Positions 26,379 through 36,907 of a stretch of DNA of 64,000 nt are shown one piece after another. Both the position numbers and the translations under genes were made by a program. This DNA is from Erwinia aphidicola (lineage in GTDB: Bacteria; Pseudomonadota; Gammaproteobacteria; Enterobacterales; Enterobacteriaceae). Within the stretch, counting starts at the first letter, position 1. Every line of letters starts with the position of its first letter. A model generated the notes under the pieces. That model saw only the letters and a list, made by a program, of their open reading frames with translations. It searched no databases and was not told where the DNA came from. The stretch is from contig NZ_JACXBP010000007.1 in NCBI RefSeq assembly GCF_014773485.1, positions 298,790 to 362,789 of the forward strand, in the 5' to 3' direction.

Positions 26379-27803
26379 ATGTCGGCAAACGAACAGCAAA
26401 AAAACGTGCCCAATGCCCTTCCGGCTGGCTACCGGTTTAACGAGTTTGAAATTAAGGAAGTGATTGGCGGTGGGGGTTTTGGCATTGTCTATCGCGCCTG
26501 GGATCACCTGCTGGAGCGCACCATTGCCATCAAAGAGTATATGCCGATCTCACTGGCCAGCCGCAGCGACCAGCTGGCCATTACCCTGCGCGGTGAACGT
26601 TACCAGAAGCTGTTCAGCGCCGGGCTGAACAGCTTTATTCAGGAAGCTCGACTGCTGGCCCGCTTTAACCACCCTGGGCTGCTGCACGTGCTGCGCTTCT
26701 GGGAGGAGAACGGGACGGCCTATATGGGGACGCTGTTCTACAGCGGCATGACGCTGAAGGAGTGGCAGCAGACCAGCCCGCAGACGGTTAACGAAGCGTG
26801 GATCCGCCAGCTGTTACCGCCGCTGTTTGGCGCAATCAACACCATTCATCGCGCTGGCTACCTGCACCGCGATATCTCACTGGATAATATCCAGATCCAG
26901 GAGAACCAGCTGCCGGTGCTGCTGGACTTCGGATCGGCGCGTAAAGAGATTGGTAATCTTTCCGATGAAACCGAAATTATGCTCAAACCCGGCTATGCGC
27001 CGATTGAGCAGTACAGCGAAGAGGGCGACAGCGACCAGGGGCCGTGGACGGATATCTACGCGCTGGGCGCGGTACTGCATACGCTGGTGACCGGCAGCCC
27101 GCCGCCGGTGAGCGTGGTGCGCTGTATTGAAGATCATTACCAGCCGCTGAGCACGCTGTTACCGGAAGGTTTTTCACTGCCGCTGCTGCATGCCATTGAC
27201 CGTGCGCTGGCGATGGATCCACGGCAGCGCCCGCAGTCGATTGATGAACTCGCTGCGCTGATCGACCTACCGGTGAGTGAAGTGGCGGAGCTGGTCAACA
27301 ACGTCGCCCAGCCGCTGGAAGAGCAGGAACCGCTGCCGGAGCCTGAACCGGTGGTGCTGGCGGTGAACCCCACTGCCGGAGCGGCGGTGCCGGTGATGAC
27401 GCCACGCGTGGCAAAGCGGCTGTCGCGCCCGCTGATGCTGATGAGTTTACTGGCCGTGGTGGCCGTGGCGGCGCTGGTCTGGGGCCTCAACGCTAACGAT
27501 AGCACCCCGCAGAAGCAGCCGGCTGCGGCAGCCAGCAGCAGCCAGCCGCCCGTCAGCACGCCAGCCAACAACGCAGCGGCCAGTGCACCGGCGATGGCAA
27601 CGGTGTATCTCAAGCTCAACGCCGGCGAGTCGCTACTGCTGAATGGTAATGTGATGGAAGTGAAGCCGAATAACAGCGGCTATGCCTCGCTCAACCTCGC
27701 CGCCGGGGATTATCATCTGGAAGTGCGCAGCGCCAGCAGCGTGCACAGCCAGCGGCTGAAGATTGACCGCGCGGGAACCTGGCTGATCAATCCCGGCCAG
27801 TAA
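26379..27803 (+). CDS. ppkA: Membrane-anchored serine/threonine kinase (PpkA type)
   Basis: 474-residue Hanks-type kinase, last gene of the operon. ATG 26379 (MSANEQQKNVPN) has AGGAGA upstream; the earlier frame overlaps the preceding gene. Kinase domain about 20-295: glycine loop GGGGFGIVY (from 29), catalytic Lys in IAIKEYM, HRDISLDNIQ (from 163), DFGSARKEIG (from 183) and GYAPIEQYS. All key residues are present. A Pro/Glu-rich linker leads to one membrane segment (about 353-371) and a periplasmic domain of about 100 residues with a beta-rich end, similar in layout to PEGA-type or sensor modules. It should phosphorylate Fha in response to an envelope signal. Confidence 0.92.
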   Translation: MSANEQQKNVPNALPAGYRFNEFEIKEVIGGGGFGIVYRAWDHLLERTIAIKEYMPISLASRSDQLAITLRGERYQKLFSAGLNSFIQEARLLARFNHPGLLHVLRFWEENGTAYMGTLFYSGMTLKEWQQTSPQTVNEAWIRQLLPPLFGAINTIHRAGYLHRDISLDNIQIQENQLPVLLDFGSARKEIGNLSDETEIMLKPGYAPIEQYSEEGDSDQGPWTDIYALGAVLHTLVTGSPPPVSVVRCIEDHYQPLSTLLPEGFSLPLLHAIDRALAMDPRQRPQSIDELAALIDLPVSEVAELVNNVAQPLEEQEPLPEPEPVVLAVNPTAGAAVPVMTPRVAKRLSRPLMLMSLLAVVAVAALVWGLNANDSTPQKQPAAAASSSQPPVSTPANNAAASAPAMATVYLKLNAGESLLLNGNVMEVKPNNSGYASLNLAAGDYHLEVRSASSVHSQRLKIDRAGTWLINPGQ

Positions 27804-28020
27804 TGTCGTTTGCCGGGCGGACAGAAACAGAAATGTCGTTTGCCGGGCGGACCGAAAAAGAGGGTCCGCCCCTACGCGACCACTCCGGCCTTTATCTGGG
27901 TCGACCCGAATTCCAGCGACATTCAAGCCTTTGTAGGGGTCGACCGCTCTTCTGGTCGACCCGAAATCCAGCGACACCCCGGCCTTCGTAGGGGTCGACC
28001 GCTTTTCTGGTCGACCCGTC
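27803..28020. repeat. Cluster of short tandem repeats between ppkA and chaC
   Basis: Two kinds of tandem units. Unit A, 30 bp, begins ATGTCGTTTGCCGGGCGGAC at 27803 and again at 27833. Unit B, 55 bp, starts GGTCGACCCGAA at 27899 and again at 27954, each with CCAGCGACA and GTAGGGGTCGACCGCT; a third GGTCGACCCG ends the array. Several inverted repeats (GGTCGACC) would give hairpins at the 3' ends of both converging genes. Same core family as the repeats at 6904, 36908 and 45855. Confidence 0.85.
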
Positions 28021-28029
28021 ATGCGCTAT

Positions 28030-28707
28030 TTATCCCACCATCCCGTTATGGCACTGCTGCAGCTCGCGTACGCGCTGCACCAGGTCGGTCAGACAATCGT
28101 CATACATCCCGCGCCGTTTCAGCTCCTGCTCAAGCGAGAACAGATACTGGGCATTGGTGCCGAGCGGTCCTTTGGCCTGCGCGATCAGCGGCGCGATAGT
28201 TTTCGGGCAGGAGTCGGCTTCGTACAGGGCGTGGCGCGGATCCATAACAAACACCAGCGCCGTCACGGTGCGGCCATCGTCCAGCGCCAGGTCACACCAG
28301 GTGGGCAGATAGCAGCCGGTGACCATCTCGCGCTTCCACAGCAGCTCGAGTTCCTCGTGCAGTTTGGCTTCGGGCAGGCAGAAAGCCAGCCCGGTGGTCT
28401 CGCCACCCTCTTTCAGCGCCAGCATGCGTCCCGGCTGGACCGCTGTCCCGCGTCCGGCGGTCAGGCGCAGGCAGAACGCCCGGTGCCAGCCCTGCAGCGT
28501 GCCCGCTGCTACTTCATCCGCTTCAAACACCGGGTTCCACATTAGCGAGCCGTAGCCAAAAATCCACACCGGGCTGTGATCGGGACGACAGGCCAGCGTT
28601 GCCGCAAGGGACGCGGCACGCTGCTCACTGGTCCACAGCAGCGACTCCTCAATATCACCAAAGGCGGTTTTACAGTCTGCTTTTAATAAGAAATCTCTTG
28701 TTAACAT
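28030..28707 (-). CDS. chaC: Glutathione-specific gamma-glutamylcyclotransferase
   Basis: 225-residue ChaC, which cleaves glutathione to 5-oxoproline and Cys-Gly in the cytoplasm. ATG 28707 (MLTRDFLLKADCKTAFG) has GGGAGG upstream and matches the E. coli start; the M six codons before lacks both. Family signature VWIFGYGSLMWNPVFE, with the glycine-rich substrate loop, and RLTAGRGTAVQPGRMLALKEGG; catalytic Glu is in the later segment LLWKREMVTGCYLPTW. In E. coli chaC follows chaB beside chaA; here the sucrose regulon lies between chaC and chaA, and no chaB is present. Confidence 0.93.
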   Translation of the reverse strand: MLTRDFLLKADCKTAFGDIEESLLWTSEQRAASLAATLACRPDHSPVWIFGYGSLMWNPVFEADEVAAGTLQGWHRAFCLRLTAGRGTAVQPGRMLALKEGGETTGLAFCLPEAKLHEELELLWKREMVTGCYLPTWCDLALDDGRTVTALVFVMDPRHALYEADSCPKTIAPLIAQAKGPLGTNAQYLFSLEQELKRRGMYDDCLTDLVQRVRELQQCHNGMVG

Positions 28708-28832
28708 TGCCACCTCCCACGCCACTGCCCTGAATCCGCGCTGTTATCACTGCTATCCCTGGAAAATGCGCGTTTTCAGCAAAAAACTGAACGCTTTTAA
28801 CGACCTTATGCATTTATGCGACTGCAATCAAG

Positions 28833-28848
28833 TTTGAACCTAATCACA
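28833..28848 (+). promoter_or_regulatory. Candidate CRP site between chaC and scrK
   Basis: TTTGA-ACCTAA-TCACA, one mismatch from TGTGA-N6-TCACA, about 150 bp before the scrK start. Catabolite control of scr genes is known in enterics; the site is inferred from sequence only. Confidence 0.4.
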
Positions 28849-28951
28849 AAAGAAAAAAAGTTTCACTTAAGCGATCGGCAGCAGGCCGGAAATCTTTATG
28901 GTGAGCGGAAAAAAAGCGGCACGAGAAGTAAAAAGAACTTTTGATTTTTTT

Positions 28952-28967
28952 GCTAAACCAGTTTAGC
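28952..28967. promoter_or_regulatory. ScrR operator upstream of scrK
   Basis: GCTAAACCAGTTTAGC, a near-perfect palindrome of LacI-family type with one central mismatch, 31 bp before the scrK start. It shares the half-site GCTAAACC or its complement with two further copies before scrY, which supports it as the ScrR operator. Confidence 0.75.
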
Positions 28968-28998
28968 TTTCAGTCGAAACCATTTAAGGATAATCAAC

Positions 28999-29934
28999 AT
29001 GCAAAAAAGAGTCTGGGTTCTGGGTGATGCGGTCATTGACCTGCTGCCGGAAGAGGAAGGACGGCTGCTGCAGTGCCCCGGCGGCGCACCGGCAAATGTT
29101 GCCGTCGGTATCGCCCGTCTGGGTGGCAACAGCGCATTTATTGGCTGCGTGGGAGACGATCCTTTCGGCACGTTCCTGCAGCAGACGCTGCGCGCGGAGG
29201 GGGTGGATGCGCAATATATGTACCCCGCTGCCGGGCAGCGCACATCAACGGTACTGGTTTCACTGGATGCAGAGGGTGAGCGCCACTTCACCTTTATGGT
29301 GCGCCCCGCTGCCGATCTGTTCCTGACCCCCGACCGGCTTCCCGTCTTTCAGGCGCATGAAGGTCTTCACCTGTGCTCCATTGCGCTGAGCGCCGAACCG
29401 TCGCGCAGTGCCGCTTTGCAGGCCATGCAGGCGGTGAAACAGGCCGGAGGCTGGGTCAGTTTTGACCCTAACCTGCGCAGCGATCTCTGGTCAGACGCCA
29501 ATGAGATGAACGCCCTTCTGGCTCAGGCATTTGCTCTCGCGGATATCATCAAGCTGTCCGAGGATGAGTTATTTACGCTGACCGGCTGCCGCGAGATTGA
29601 GCCTGGCATTAAGCAGTTTACTGCCGATTACCAGCCCGCGCTGCTGCTGGTAACGCGCGGTAGCGAGGGAGTCACGGTCTGGCAACCGCAGCGCCAGCAG
29701 CACTATCCCGCGCCGCACGTCAGCGTGGTCGATACCACCGGCGCAGGCGATGCCTTTGTCGCCGGACTGCTGGCTGCGCTTGCGCGTGAAGCCAATCCGT
29801 TGGCCCCCCAGCAGCTGGAGAAGGCCATTCAGCAGGCCCAGCATAGCGGTGCCGCCGCCACCACGGCCAAAGGTGCCATGACCGCCCTGCCTTACGCAGA
29901 CGAACTTCTCCGTTTCACCTCCTTAGCAGGTTAA
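28999..29934 (+). CDS. scrK: Fructokinase of the sucrose regulon
   Basis: 311-residue ribokinase (PfkB) family kinase that phosphorylates the fructose released by sucrose-6-phosphate hydrolysis. N-terminus QKRVWVLGDAVIDLLPE, PfkB signature 1 region CPGGAPANVAVGIARLGG, and signature 2 VVDTTGAGDAFVAGLLA with the catalytic Asp. SVGDDPFG-type segment CVGDDPFGTFLQ is also typical of ScrK. It has its own ScrR operator, and scrYAB have others, so two ScrR-controlled transcripts are likely, as in the pUR400 and Klebsiella systems. Confidence 0.93.
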   Translation: MQKRVWVLGDAVIDLLPEEEGRLLQCPGGAPANVAVGIARLGGNSAFIGCVGDDPFGTFLQQTLRAEGVDAQYMYPAAGQRTSTVLVSLDAEGERHFTFMVRPAADLFLTPDRLPVFQAHEGLHLCSIALSAEPSRSAALQAMQAVKQAGGWVSFDPNLRSDLWSDANEMNALLAQAFALADIIKLSEDELFTLTGCREIEPGIKQFTADYQPALLLVTRGSEGVTVWQPQRQQHYPAPHVSVVDTTGAGDAFVAGLLAALAREANPLAPQQLEKAIQQAQHSGAAATTAKGAMTALPYADELLRFTSLAG

Positions 29935-29955
29935 ATTGCCAACCCGGTCACACTT

Positions 29956-29971
29956 CCTAAACCGGGTTAGC
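29956..29971. promoter_or_regulatory. ScrR operator 1 before scrY
   Basis: CCTAAACCGGGTTAGC, same palindromic core as the scrK operator. Lies about 95 bp before the scrY start, just after scrK. Confidence 0.7.
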
Positions 29972-30013
29972 AAATCTGATTGAACAGCCTGATTCATTTC
30001 GCTTACGCTTCGC

Positions 30014-30029
30014 ATCGAACCGGTTTAGC
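30014..30029. promoter_or_regulatory. ScrR operator 2 before scrY
   Basis: ATCGAACCGGTTTAGC, with the perfect centre GAACCGGTT and the right half-site GGTTTAGC. Centre-to-centre distance to operator 1 is about 58 bp, allowing cooperative binding of a tetrameric or paired LacI-type repressor. Confidence 0.7.
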
Positions 30030-30043
30030 AAAATACAAAATAA

Positions 30044-31609
<1,566 letters not shown>

Positions 31610-31643
31610 TACACATAAAAAACGATAAGCAAAAGGTGAAAGA

Positions 31644-33017
31644 ATGGATATTGATAAAACAGCCAGGGCGCTCCTGCCGCTGCTTGGCGGACGGGAAAAT
31701 ATTGCCAGCGCAGCCCACTGCGCGACACGCCTGCGTCTGGTAATGGTCGATGACAGTAAGGTACAAAAAGAGGAAATTGAAGCCCTGGAAGGTGTCAAAG
31801 GCTGCTTCCGCAACGCCGGGCAGATGCAAATTATCTTCGGCAGCGGCCTGGTTAATAAAGTGCATGCCGCCTTCGTCCGTGAAGCCGGAATTAGCGAATC
31901 GAGCAAAAGCGAAGCGGCCGATATCGCCGCTAAAAAACTCAATCCGCTGCAGCGCATTGCACGGGTACTGTCGAATATCTTCGTGCCGATCATTCCGGCT
32001 ATCGTGGCATCCGGCCTGCTGATGGGCCTGCTCGGCATGGTCAAGACCTACGGCTGGGTTAACTCCGACAGTGCGCTGTTTATCATGCTGGATATGTGCA
32101 GCTCTGCCGCCTTTATCATTCTGCCGATCCTGATCGGCTTTACCGCCGCGCGTGAATTTGGCGGCAATCCTTACCTTGGCGCCACGCTGGGTGGCATTCT
32201 CACCCACCCGGCGCTGACCAATGCATGGGGCGTTGCCAGCGGTTTCCACACCATGAATTTCTTCGGTCTGGAGATTGCGATGATCGGCTACCAGGGGACG
32301 GTGTTCCCGGTGCTGCTGGCGGTATGGTTTATGAGCCACTGCGAGAAACGCCTGCGGCGCGCGATCCCGGACGCGCTGGATATTATCCTCACCCCGTTCC
32401 TGACGGTGATTATTTCTGGCTTCGTCGCCCTGTTGATTATCGGCCCGGCCGGACGCGCACTGGGTGATGGTATCTCGCTGGTGCTCAGCACGCTGATTGC
32501 CCACGCCGGCTGGCTGGCCGGACTGCTGTTTGGCGGATTGTATTCCGTGATTGTCATCACCGGCATCCATCACAGTTTCCACGCGGTTGAAGCCGGTCTG
32601 TTGGGCAACCCCGCAATTGGCGTTAACTTCCTGCTGCCAATCTGGTCGATGGCCAATATTGCTCAGGGCGGTGCCTGCCTGGCTGTCTGGTTCAAAACCC
32701 GGGATGTAAAGGTGCGCAGCGTGGTACTGCCCTCGGCGTTTTCCGCCATGCTGGGGATCACCGAAGCCGCTCTGTTTGGCGTAAATCTGCGCTACATTAA
32801 ACCCTTTATCGCCGGGCTGGTGGGCGGTGCTATCGGTGGTGCCTGGGTGGTGACGATGCACGTCAATATGACCGCCGTCGGCCTGACGGCCCTGCCAGGC
32901 CTGGCGATTGTGCAGGCCAGCTCGATGCTCAATTATCTTATTGGTATGGCTATCGCATTTGGCACTGCGTTTGTGCTCTCACTGCTGTTCAAAATTAAAT
33001 TCGAGGCAAAAGCATGA
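31644..33017 (+). CDS. scrA: PTS sucrose-specific EIIBC permease
   Basis: 457-residue fused IIB-IIC permease of the glucose/sucrose PTS family, bringing sucrose in as sucrose-6-phosphate. The IIB phosphorylation site is Cys26 in NIASAAHCATRLRLVM. IIC starts near residue 100 and has about eight to ten membrane segments, with GGNPYLGATLGGILTHPAL and the active-site region VITGIHHSFHAVEAGLLG; GITEAALFGVNLRYIKPF is the conserved late motif. It has no IIA domain and so depends on glucose IIA (Crr). The gene overlaps scrB by four bases (ATGA). Confidence 0.95.
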   Translation: MDIDKTARALLPLLGGRENIASAAHCATRLRLVMVDDSKVQKEEIEALEGVKGCFRNAGQMQIIFGSGLVNKVHAAFVREAGISESSKSEAADIAAKKLNPLQRIARVLSNIFVPIIPAIVASGLLMGLLGMVKTYGWVNSDSALFIMLDMCSSAAFIILPILIGFTAAREFGGNPYLGATLGGILTHPALTNAWGVASGFHTMNFFGLEIAMIGYQGTVFPVLLAVWFMSHCEKRLRRAIPDALDIILTPFLTVIISGFVALLIIGPAGRALGDGISLVLSTLIAHAGWLAGLLFGGLYSVIVITGIHHSFHAVEAGLLGNPAIGVNFLLPIWSMANIAQGGACLAVWFKTRDVKVRSVVLPSAFSAMLGITEAALFGVNLRYIKPFIAGLVGGAIGGAWVVTMHVNMTAVGLTALPGLAIVQASSMLNYLIGMAIAFGTAFVLSLLFKIKFEAKA

Positions 33018-34423
33018 GTGAAGCCCAGCGGGTAAAACAGGCCCTGCTGGCTGTCCTGCGCGGACAGCCTGGCGTCGCTGATGACCCTCACCGCCCTGCC
33101 TGGCATCTTGCGCCACCGGTGGGGCTGATGAATGACCCCAACGGGTTTATTCAGTTCAACCAGCGCTATGTGCTCTGCTACCAGTGGAACCCACTTGCCT
33201 GCGCGCACGGGGCCAAGTTCTGGGGCCAGTGGAGCTCGGCTGACCTGGTCAACTGGCGACATGAACCCCTGGCGCTGGCGCCGTCGGAAGGATATGAAAG
33301 TCACGGCTGCTATTCTGGCAGCGCGGTGGACAATCAGGGCGAACTGACCCTGATCTATACCGGCAACGTAAAGTTTGACGACGGTCAGCGCACGGCCTGG
33401 CAGTGTCTCGCTACCCGTAATGCAGCGGGTGACTATACCAAGCTGGGGCCGGTAGTTACTTTGCCAGCCGGTTATACCGGCCACGTGCGCGATCCAAAAG
33501 TCTGGCAGCATGCTGAGCAGTGGTACATGGTTCTCGGCGCTCAGGACCTCAATCTACAGGGTAAGGTACTGCTGCTGCGCTCGCCGGACCTGCATCAGTG
33601 GACGCTGCTGGGTGAAATCGCCGGTAGCCAGCTCAACGGACTTGGTGATTTTGGCTACATGTGGGAGTGCCCGGACCTGTTCACACTTGGTGAGCACAGC
33701 GTACTGCTGGTCTGCCCGCAGGGGCTGCCGGCGGCAGACGGGCGGTATCTGAATACCTTCCAGAGCGGCTATTTCTGCGGCACGCTCGATTATGACCATC
33801 ATCAGTTCAGCCACGGTCAGTTTCATGAGCTGGACCTGGGCTTTGAGTTTTATGCCCCACAAACCTGCCTGAGTGACGACGGACGCCGCCTGCTGATCGG
33901 CTGGATGGGCATACCCGACGAGGATGAGTTTTACCAGCCGACCAAAGCCTATGGCTGGATGCACACCATGACCTGCCCACGTGAACTGACCCTGCGATCT
34001 GAGCGCATTTACCAGCAGCCAGCGCGCGAGCTGCAGCAGCTTCGCCAGCAGCAGGTAACGCTAAACGCCCGCGCTGACGAACTTCCGCTGCTGGCGATCG
34101 ACAGCGCAGAACTGGAACTGACCTTTAACGGCAGCTTTAGAGCGAACTTCGCCGATACGCTGCAGCTGGTGGTTGAGCCAGGCGGCATCTGGCTGCACCG
34201 CAACAATCTGCGCAGCGGTGAAGCGGAGCAGCGGCAGTGGCTGGGCAGCGTCCACAGTCTGCGTATTCTTTGCGACCGCTCCAGCGTTGAGATCTTTATT
34301 AACCAAGGTGAAGCGGTGATGTCGGCTCGCTACTTTCCCGGCCCGCAGCCGCGGCTGCATTTTAGCGGCGGCGCGCAGATCGCCCTGCATCACTGGAGGT
34401 TACGGCAATGCGTGATAGAATAA
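33014..34423 (+). CDS. scrB: Sucrose-6-phosphate hydrolase (invertase)
   Basis: 469-residue glycoside hydrolase family 32 enzyme that splits sucrose-6-phosphate into glucose-6-phosphate and fructose. The N-terminal five-bladed propeller carries the catalytic triad: Asp41 in NDPNG (nucleophile), Asp160 in RDPK (transition-state stabiliser) and Glu218 in WECPDLF (acid/base). The C-terminal beta-sandwich ends near residue 465. Start overlaps the scrA stop, so the permease and the hydrolase are coupled. Cytoplasmic, no signal peptide, as expected for a PTS product. Confidence 0.95.
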   Translation: MSEAQRVKQALLAVLRGQPGVADDPHRPAWHLAPPVGLMNDPNGFIQFNQRYVLCYQWNPLACAHGAKFWGQWSSADLVNWRHEPLALAPSEGYESHGCYSGSAVDNQGELTLIYTGNVKFDDGQRTAWQCLATRNAAGDYTKLGPVVTLPAGYTGHVRDPKVWQHAEQWYMVLGAQDLNLQGKVLLLRSPDLHQWTLLGEIAGSQLNGLGDFGYMWECPDLFTLGEHSVLLVCPQGLPAADGRYLNTFQSGYFCGTLDYDHHQFSHGQFHELDLGFEFYAPQTCLSDDGRRLLIGWMGIPDEDEFYQPTKAYGWMHTMTCPRELTLRSERIYQQPARELQQLRQQQVTLNARADELPLLAIDSAELELTFNGSFRANFADTLQLVVEPGGIWLHRNNLRSGEAEQRQWLGSVHSLRILCDRSSVEIFINQGEAVMSARYFPGPQPRLHFSGGAQIALHHWRLRQCVIE

Positions 34424-34451
34424 GGCGATGAGCCATCACACCTAAGCCACT

Positions 34452-35468
34452 GTGAATAAAAACAAACGTATCACGATTAACGATATTGCCCGGCTGGCAG
34501 GCGTGTCCAAATCTACTGCCAGCCTGGTTCTTAATGGCCGGGGAAAGGAGCTGCGCGTCGCGGAAGGAACCCGCAGCCGGGTGATGGAGATCGCCCGCCA
34601 GCAGCATTACCAGCCAAGCATCCATGCCCGCGCATTAAACTCCAGCCGCAGCCATACCCTCGGGCTGGTGGTGCCAGAAATGACCAACCACGGCTTTGCC
34701 CGTTTCTCTCATGAACTGGAAATGCTGTGCCGCGATGCTGGCCTGCAGCTGCTTATCGCCTGCACCGCGGAAAATGCCAGCCAGGAGACGCTGGCGGTGA
34801 ATAATTTGATCCAGCGCCAGGTTGACGGGCTGATTGTGGCTTCCAGCATGCTCAATGATGCTGAATATCAGAAGATTAATCAGCAGCTGCCCGTGGTGCT
34901 GTTTGACCGCCATCTTGGCGACTCCACCCTGCCTCTGGTGATCACCGATGCCACTGGCCCCACCGCCACGCTGGTCGAAGCCGTGGCGCGCGAAGGCTAT
35001 GACGAACTCTATTTCTTTGGCGGACAGCCGCGAATTTCACCGACGCGCGATCGTCTGGCGGGCTACCGTCTCGGGCTGGAGCGTGCCGGGTTAACGCTAA
35101 ATCCGCAGTGGATCATGCACGGTCACTATCACGCCAGCTCCGGCTATGAAATGTTTGCCGAGCTCTACGCACGGCTTGGGCGGGTGCCGCAGGCGCTGTT
35201 TTGCGCCGCCTGTGGCCTGCAGGAAGGTGTCCTGCGTTACCTCAGCCAGCACGGCCTGCTGAATACGCCGATGCACCTGTGCAGCTTTGACGACCACTAT
35301 CTGTATGACGCGCTCTGCGTGCGCATTGATACCGTTGAGCAGGATGAACGCCTGCTGGCATGGAACTGCTTCGAGATGGTCACCCGACTTATCGATGAGC
35401 AGATACCGGAAGAGACTCAGCGCTGGTTACCCGCACGGTTAATCTGGCGCCGTGCGACAGCCAAGTAG
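34452..35468 (+). CDS. scrR: LacI-family sucrose regulon repressor
   Basis: 338-residue LacI-type repressor. GTG 34452 start ([20 protein letters not shown]) fits the family N-terminus; no in-frame ATG is available nearby. The helix-turn-helix is [23 protein letters not shown], and the hinge region is [17 protein letters not shown], followed by a periplasmic-binding-protein-like effector domain. It recognises the GCTAAACC-type palindromes before scrK and scrY; ScrR in other enterics responds to fructose or fructose-1-phosphate. Encoded 28 bp after scrB on the same strand, followed by a strong terminator. Confidence 0.93.
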   Translation: MNKNKRITINDIARLAGVSKSTASLVLNGRGKELRVAEGTRSRVMEIARQQHYQPSIHARALNSSRSHTLGLVVPEMTNHGFARFSHELEMLCRDAGLQLLIACTAENASQETLAVNNLIQRQVDGLIVASSMLNDAEYQKINQQLPVVLFDRHLGDSTLPLVITDATGPTATLVEAVAREGYDELYFFGGQPRISPTRDRLAGYRLGLERAGLTLNPQWIMHGHYHASSGYEMFAELYARLGRVPQALFCAACGLQEGVLRYLSQHGLLNTPMHLCSFDDHYLYDALCVRIDTVEQDERLLAWNCFEMVTRLIDEQIPEETQRWLPARLIWRRATAK

Positions 35469-35471
35469 CCC

Positions 35472-35513
35472 TTGGGGATGGCTGTAAAATAGAGCCAATC
35501 CCCAGAATTTTTA
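35472..35513 (+). terminator. Terminator after scrR
   Basis: Stem TTGGGGATGGCT with AGCCAATCCCCAG (one bulge) and a TTTTT-containing tail, four bases after the scrR stop. It closes the sucrose regulon before the chaA leader. Confidence 0.7.
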
Positions 35514-35814
35514 TCTGCAGCCTGCTTTTTTGCATCATAGCACCATCATTTTCCGTCCGTTATGGCTTGATTAATTACTTCTGGACAATAAAGACCCCAG
35601 TTTTTCATTAAGATAGCTACATAAGTGCAATAAATAGCTGTTATAGCCCGTTATTCATAAAACCCCGTAAAATAGCGTAAATTTCTGCCAAAAGCGGCGA
35701 AAAAAGGTTACACTTTCGCCACTTGTCTTTCATATTGTCAGACTATGTTTAATGGGCCTGCGGTGTGGTTTGCCGATTTCAGGCCAACAGGATAAGGTTA
35801 AGGAGCGTTTGCCT
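35514..35814 (+). promoter_or_regulatory. Leader region of chaA
   Basis: About 300 bp, AT-rich, no gene. It must carry the chaA promoter. No clear regulator site or promoter pair was assigned. Confidence 0.4.
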
Positions 35815-36906
35815 ATGAGTGCGCACGAGAGCAGTAAAACCCGTCACACCGAGTATTCCCTCATCTTTCCCATCGCCGCACTGACCATTTTATGGTTTTG
35901 GGGCAACACCGCATCATTTCCTCTGGTCATTGGCATCAACCTGATTGCGCTGATCGCCATCCTCAGCAGCGCCTTTAGCGTGGTACGTCATGCCGACGTA
36001 TTAGCCCACCGCCTGGGCGAGCCCTATGGTTCCCTGATCCTCAGCCTCTCCGTGGTGATCCTTGAAGTCAGCCTGATCTCCGCGCTGATGGCCACCGGCG
36101 ACGCCGCGCCCGCGCTGATGCGCGACACGCTCTATTCGATCATTATGATTGTTACCTGCGGCCTGGTGGGCTTTGCGCTGCTGCTCGGCGGCAACAAGTT
36201 TGCCACCCAGTATGTCAATCTGGCGGGGGTTAAACAGTATCTGATTGCGATTTTCCCGCTGGGGATGATCGTGCTGGTGCTGCCGAATGCCCTGCCCGGC
36301 GGCAACTTTACCATCGGTCAGGCGCTGCTGGTTTCGGCCATTTCTGCGGCGATGTACGGCGTGTTCCTGCTGATTCAGACCAAAACGCACCAGAGTCTGT
36401 TTGTCTATGAGCACGAAGATGACGGTGACGATCCGCACCACGGTAAGCCCTCGGCGCACTCCAGCCTCAGGCACACCCTATGGCTGATTGTGCATCTGGT
36501 GGCGGTGATTGCCGTGACCAAAATGAATGCCAATACGCTGGAGTCACTGCTGACCGAGCTCAACGCACCGGAGCAGTTTACCGGCTTCCTGGTGGCACTG
36601 TTGATCCTGTCGCCTGAAGGGTTGGGCGCAATTAAAGCGGTGCTGGCCAATCAGGTACAGCGCGCGATGAACCTGTTCTTCGGCTCCGTGCTGGCGACCA
36701 TCTCACTGACGGTTCCGGCGGTGACGATTATCGCCACGCTGACCGGGCAGCAGTTGATCTTCGGGCTGGAGCCGCCGCAGATGGTGGTGATGATTTCCGC
36801 CCTGCTGCTGTGCCAGATTTCGTTCTCTACCGGGCGTACCAATGTGCTGAACGGCGCGGCGCATCTGGCCCTGTTTATCGCTTATCTGATGACGGTGATG
36901 TTGTAA
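35815..36906 (+). CDS. chaA: Sodium-potassium/proton and calcium/proton antiporter
   Basis: 363-residue inner-membrane cation/proton antiporter of the CaCA family. ATG 35815 (MSAHESSKTRHTEYSLIFP) has AAGGAG upstream and agrees with E. coli ChaA; the frame upstream is not conserved. About eleven membrane segments; VVRHADVLAHRLGEPYGSLIL and the two alpha-repeat motifs SVVILEVSLISALM and LLILSPEGLGAIKAVL with conserved Glu residues used for transport. The acidic/His-rich loop VYEHEDDGDDPHHGKPSAHS is typical of ChaA and binds cations. Separated from chaC by the sucrose genes, in contrast to E. coli. Confidence 0.95.
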   Translation: MSAHESSKTRHTEYSLIFPIAALTILWFWGNTASFPLVIGINLIALIAILSSAFSVVRHADVLAHRLGEPYGSLILSLSVVILEVSLISALMATGDAAPALMRDTLYSIIMIVTCGLVGFALLLGGNKFATQYVNLAGVKQYLIAIFPLGMIVLVLPNALPGGNFTIGQALLVSAISAAMYGVFLLIQTKTHQSLFVYEHEDDGDDPHHGKPSAHSSLRHTLWLIVHLVAVIAVTKMNANTLESLLTELNAPEQFTGFLVALLILSPEGLGAIKAVLANQVQRAMNLFFGSVLATISLTVPAVTIIATLTGQQLIFGLEPPQMVVMISALLLCQISFSTGRTNVLNGAAHLALFIAYLMTVML

Positions 36907-36907
36907 A

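Noticed and set aside
27803..28020. CRISPR array
   Set aside because: Units are adjacent with no unique spacers and no cas genes are near; these are plain tandem repeats with hairpin cores.
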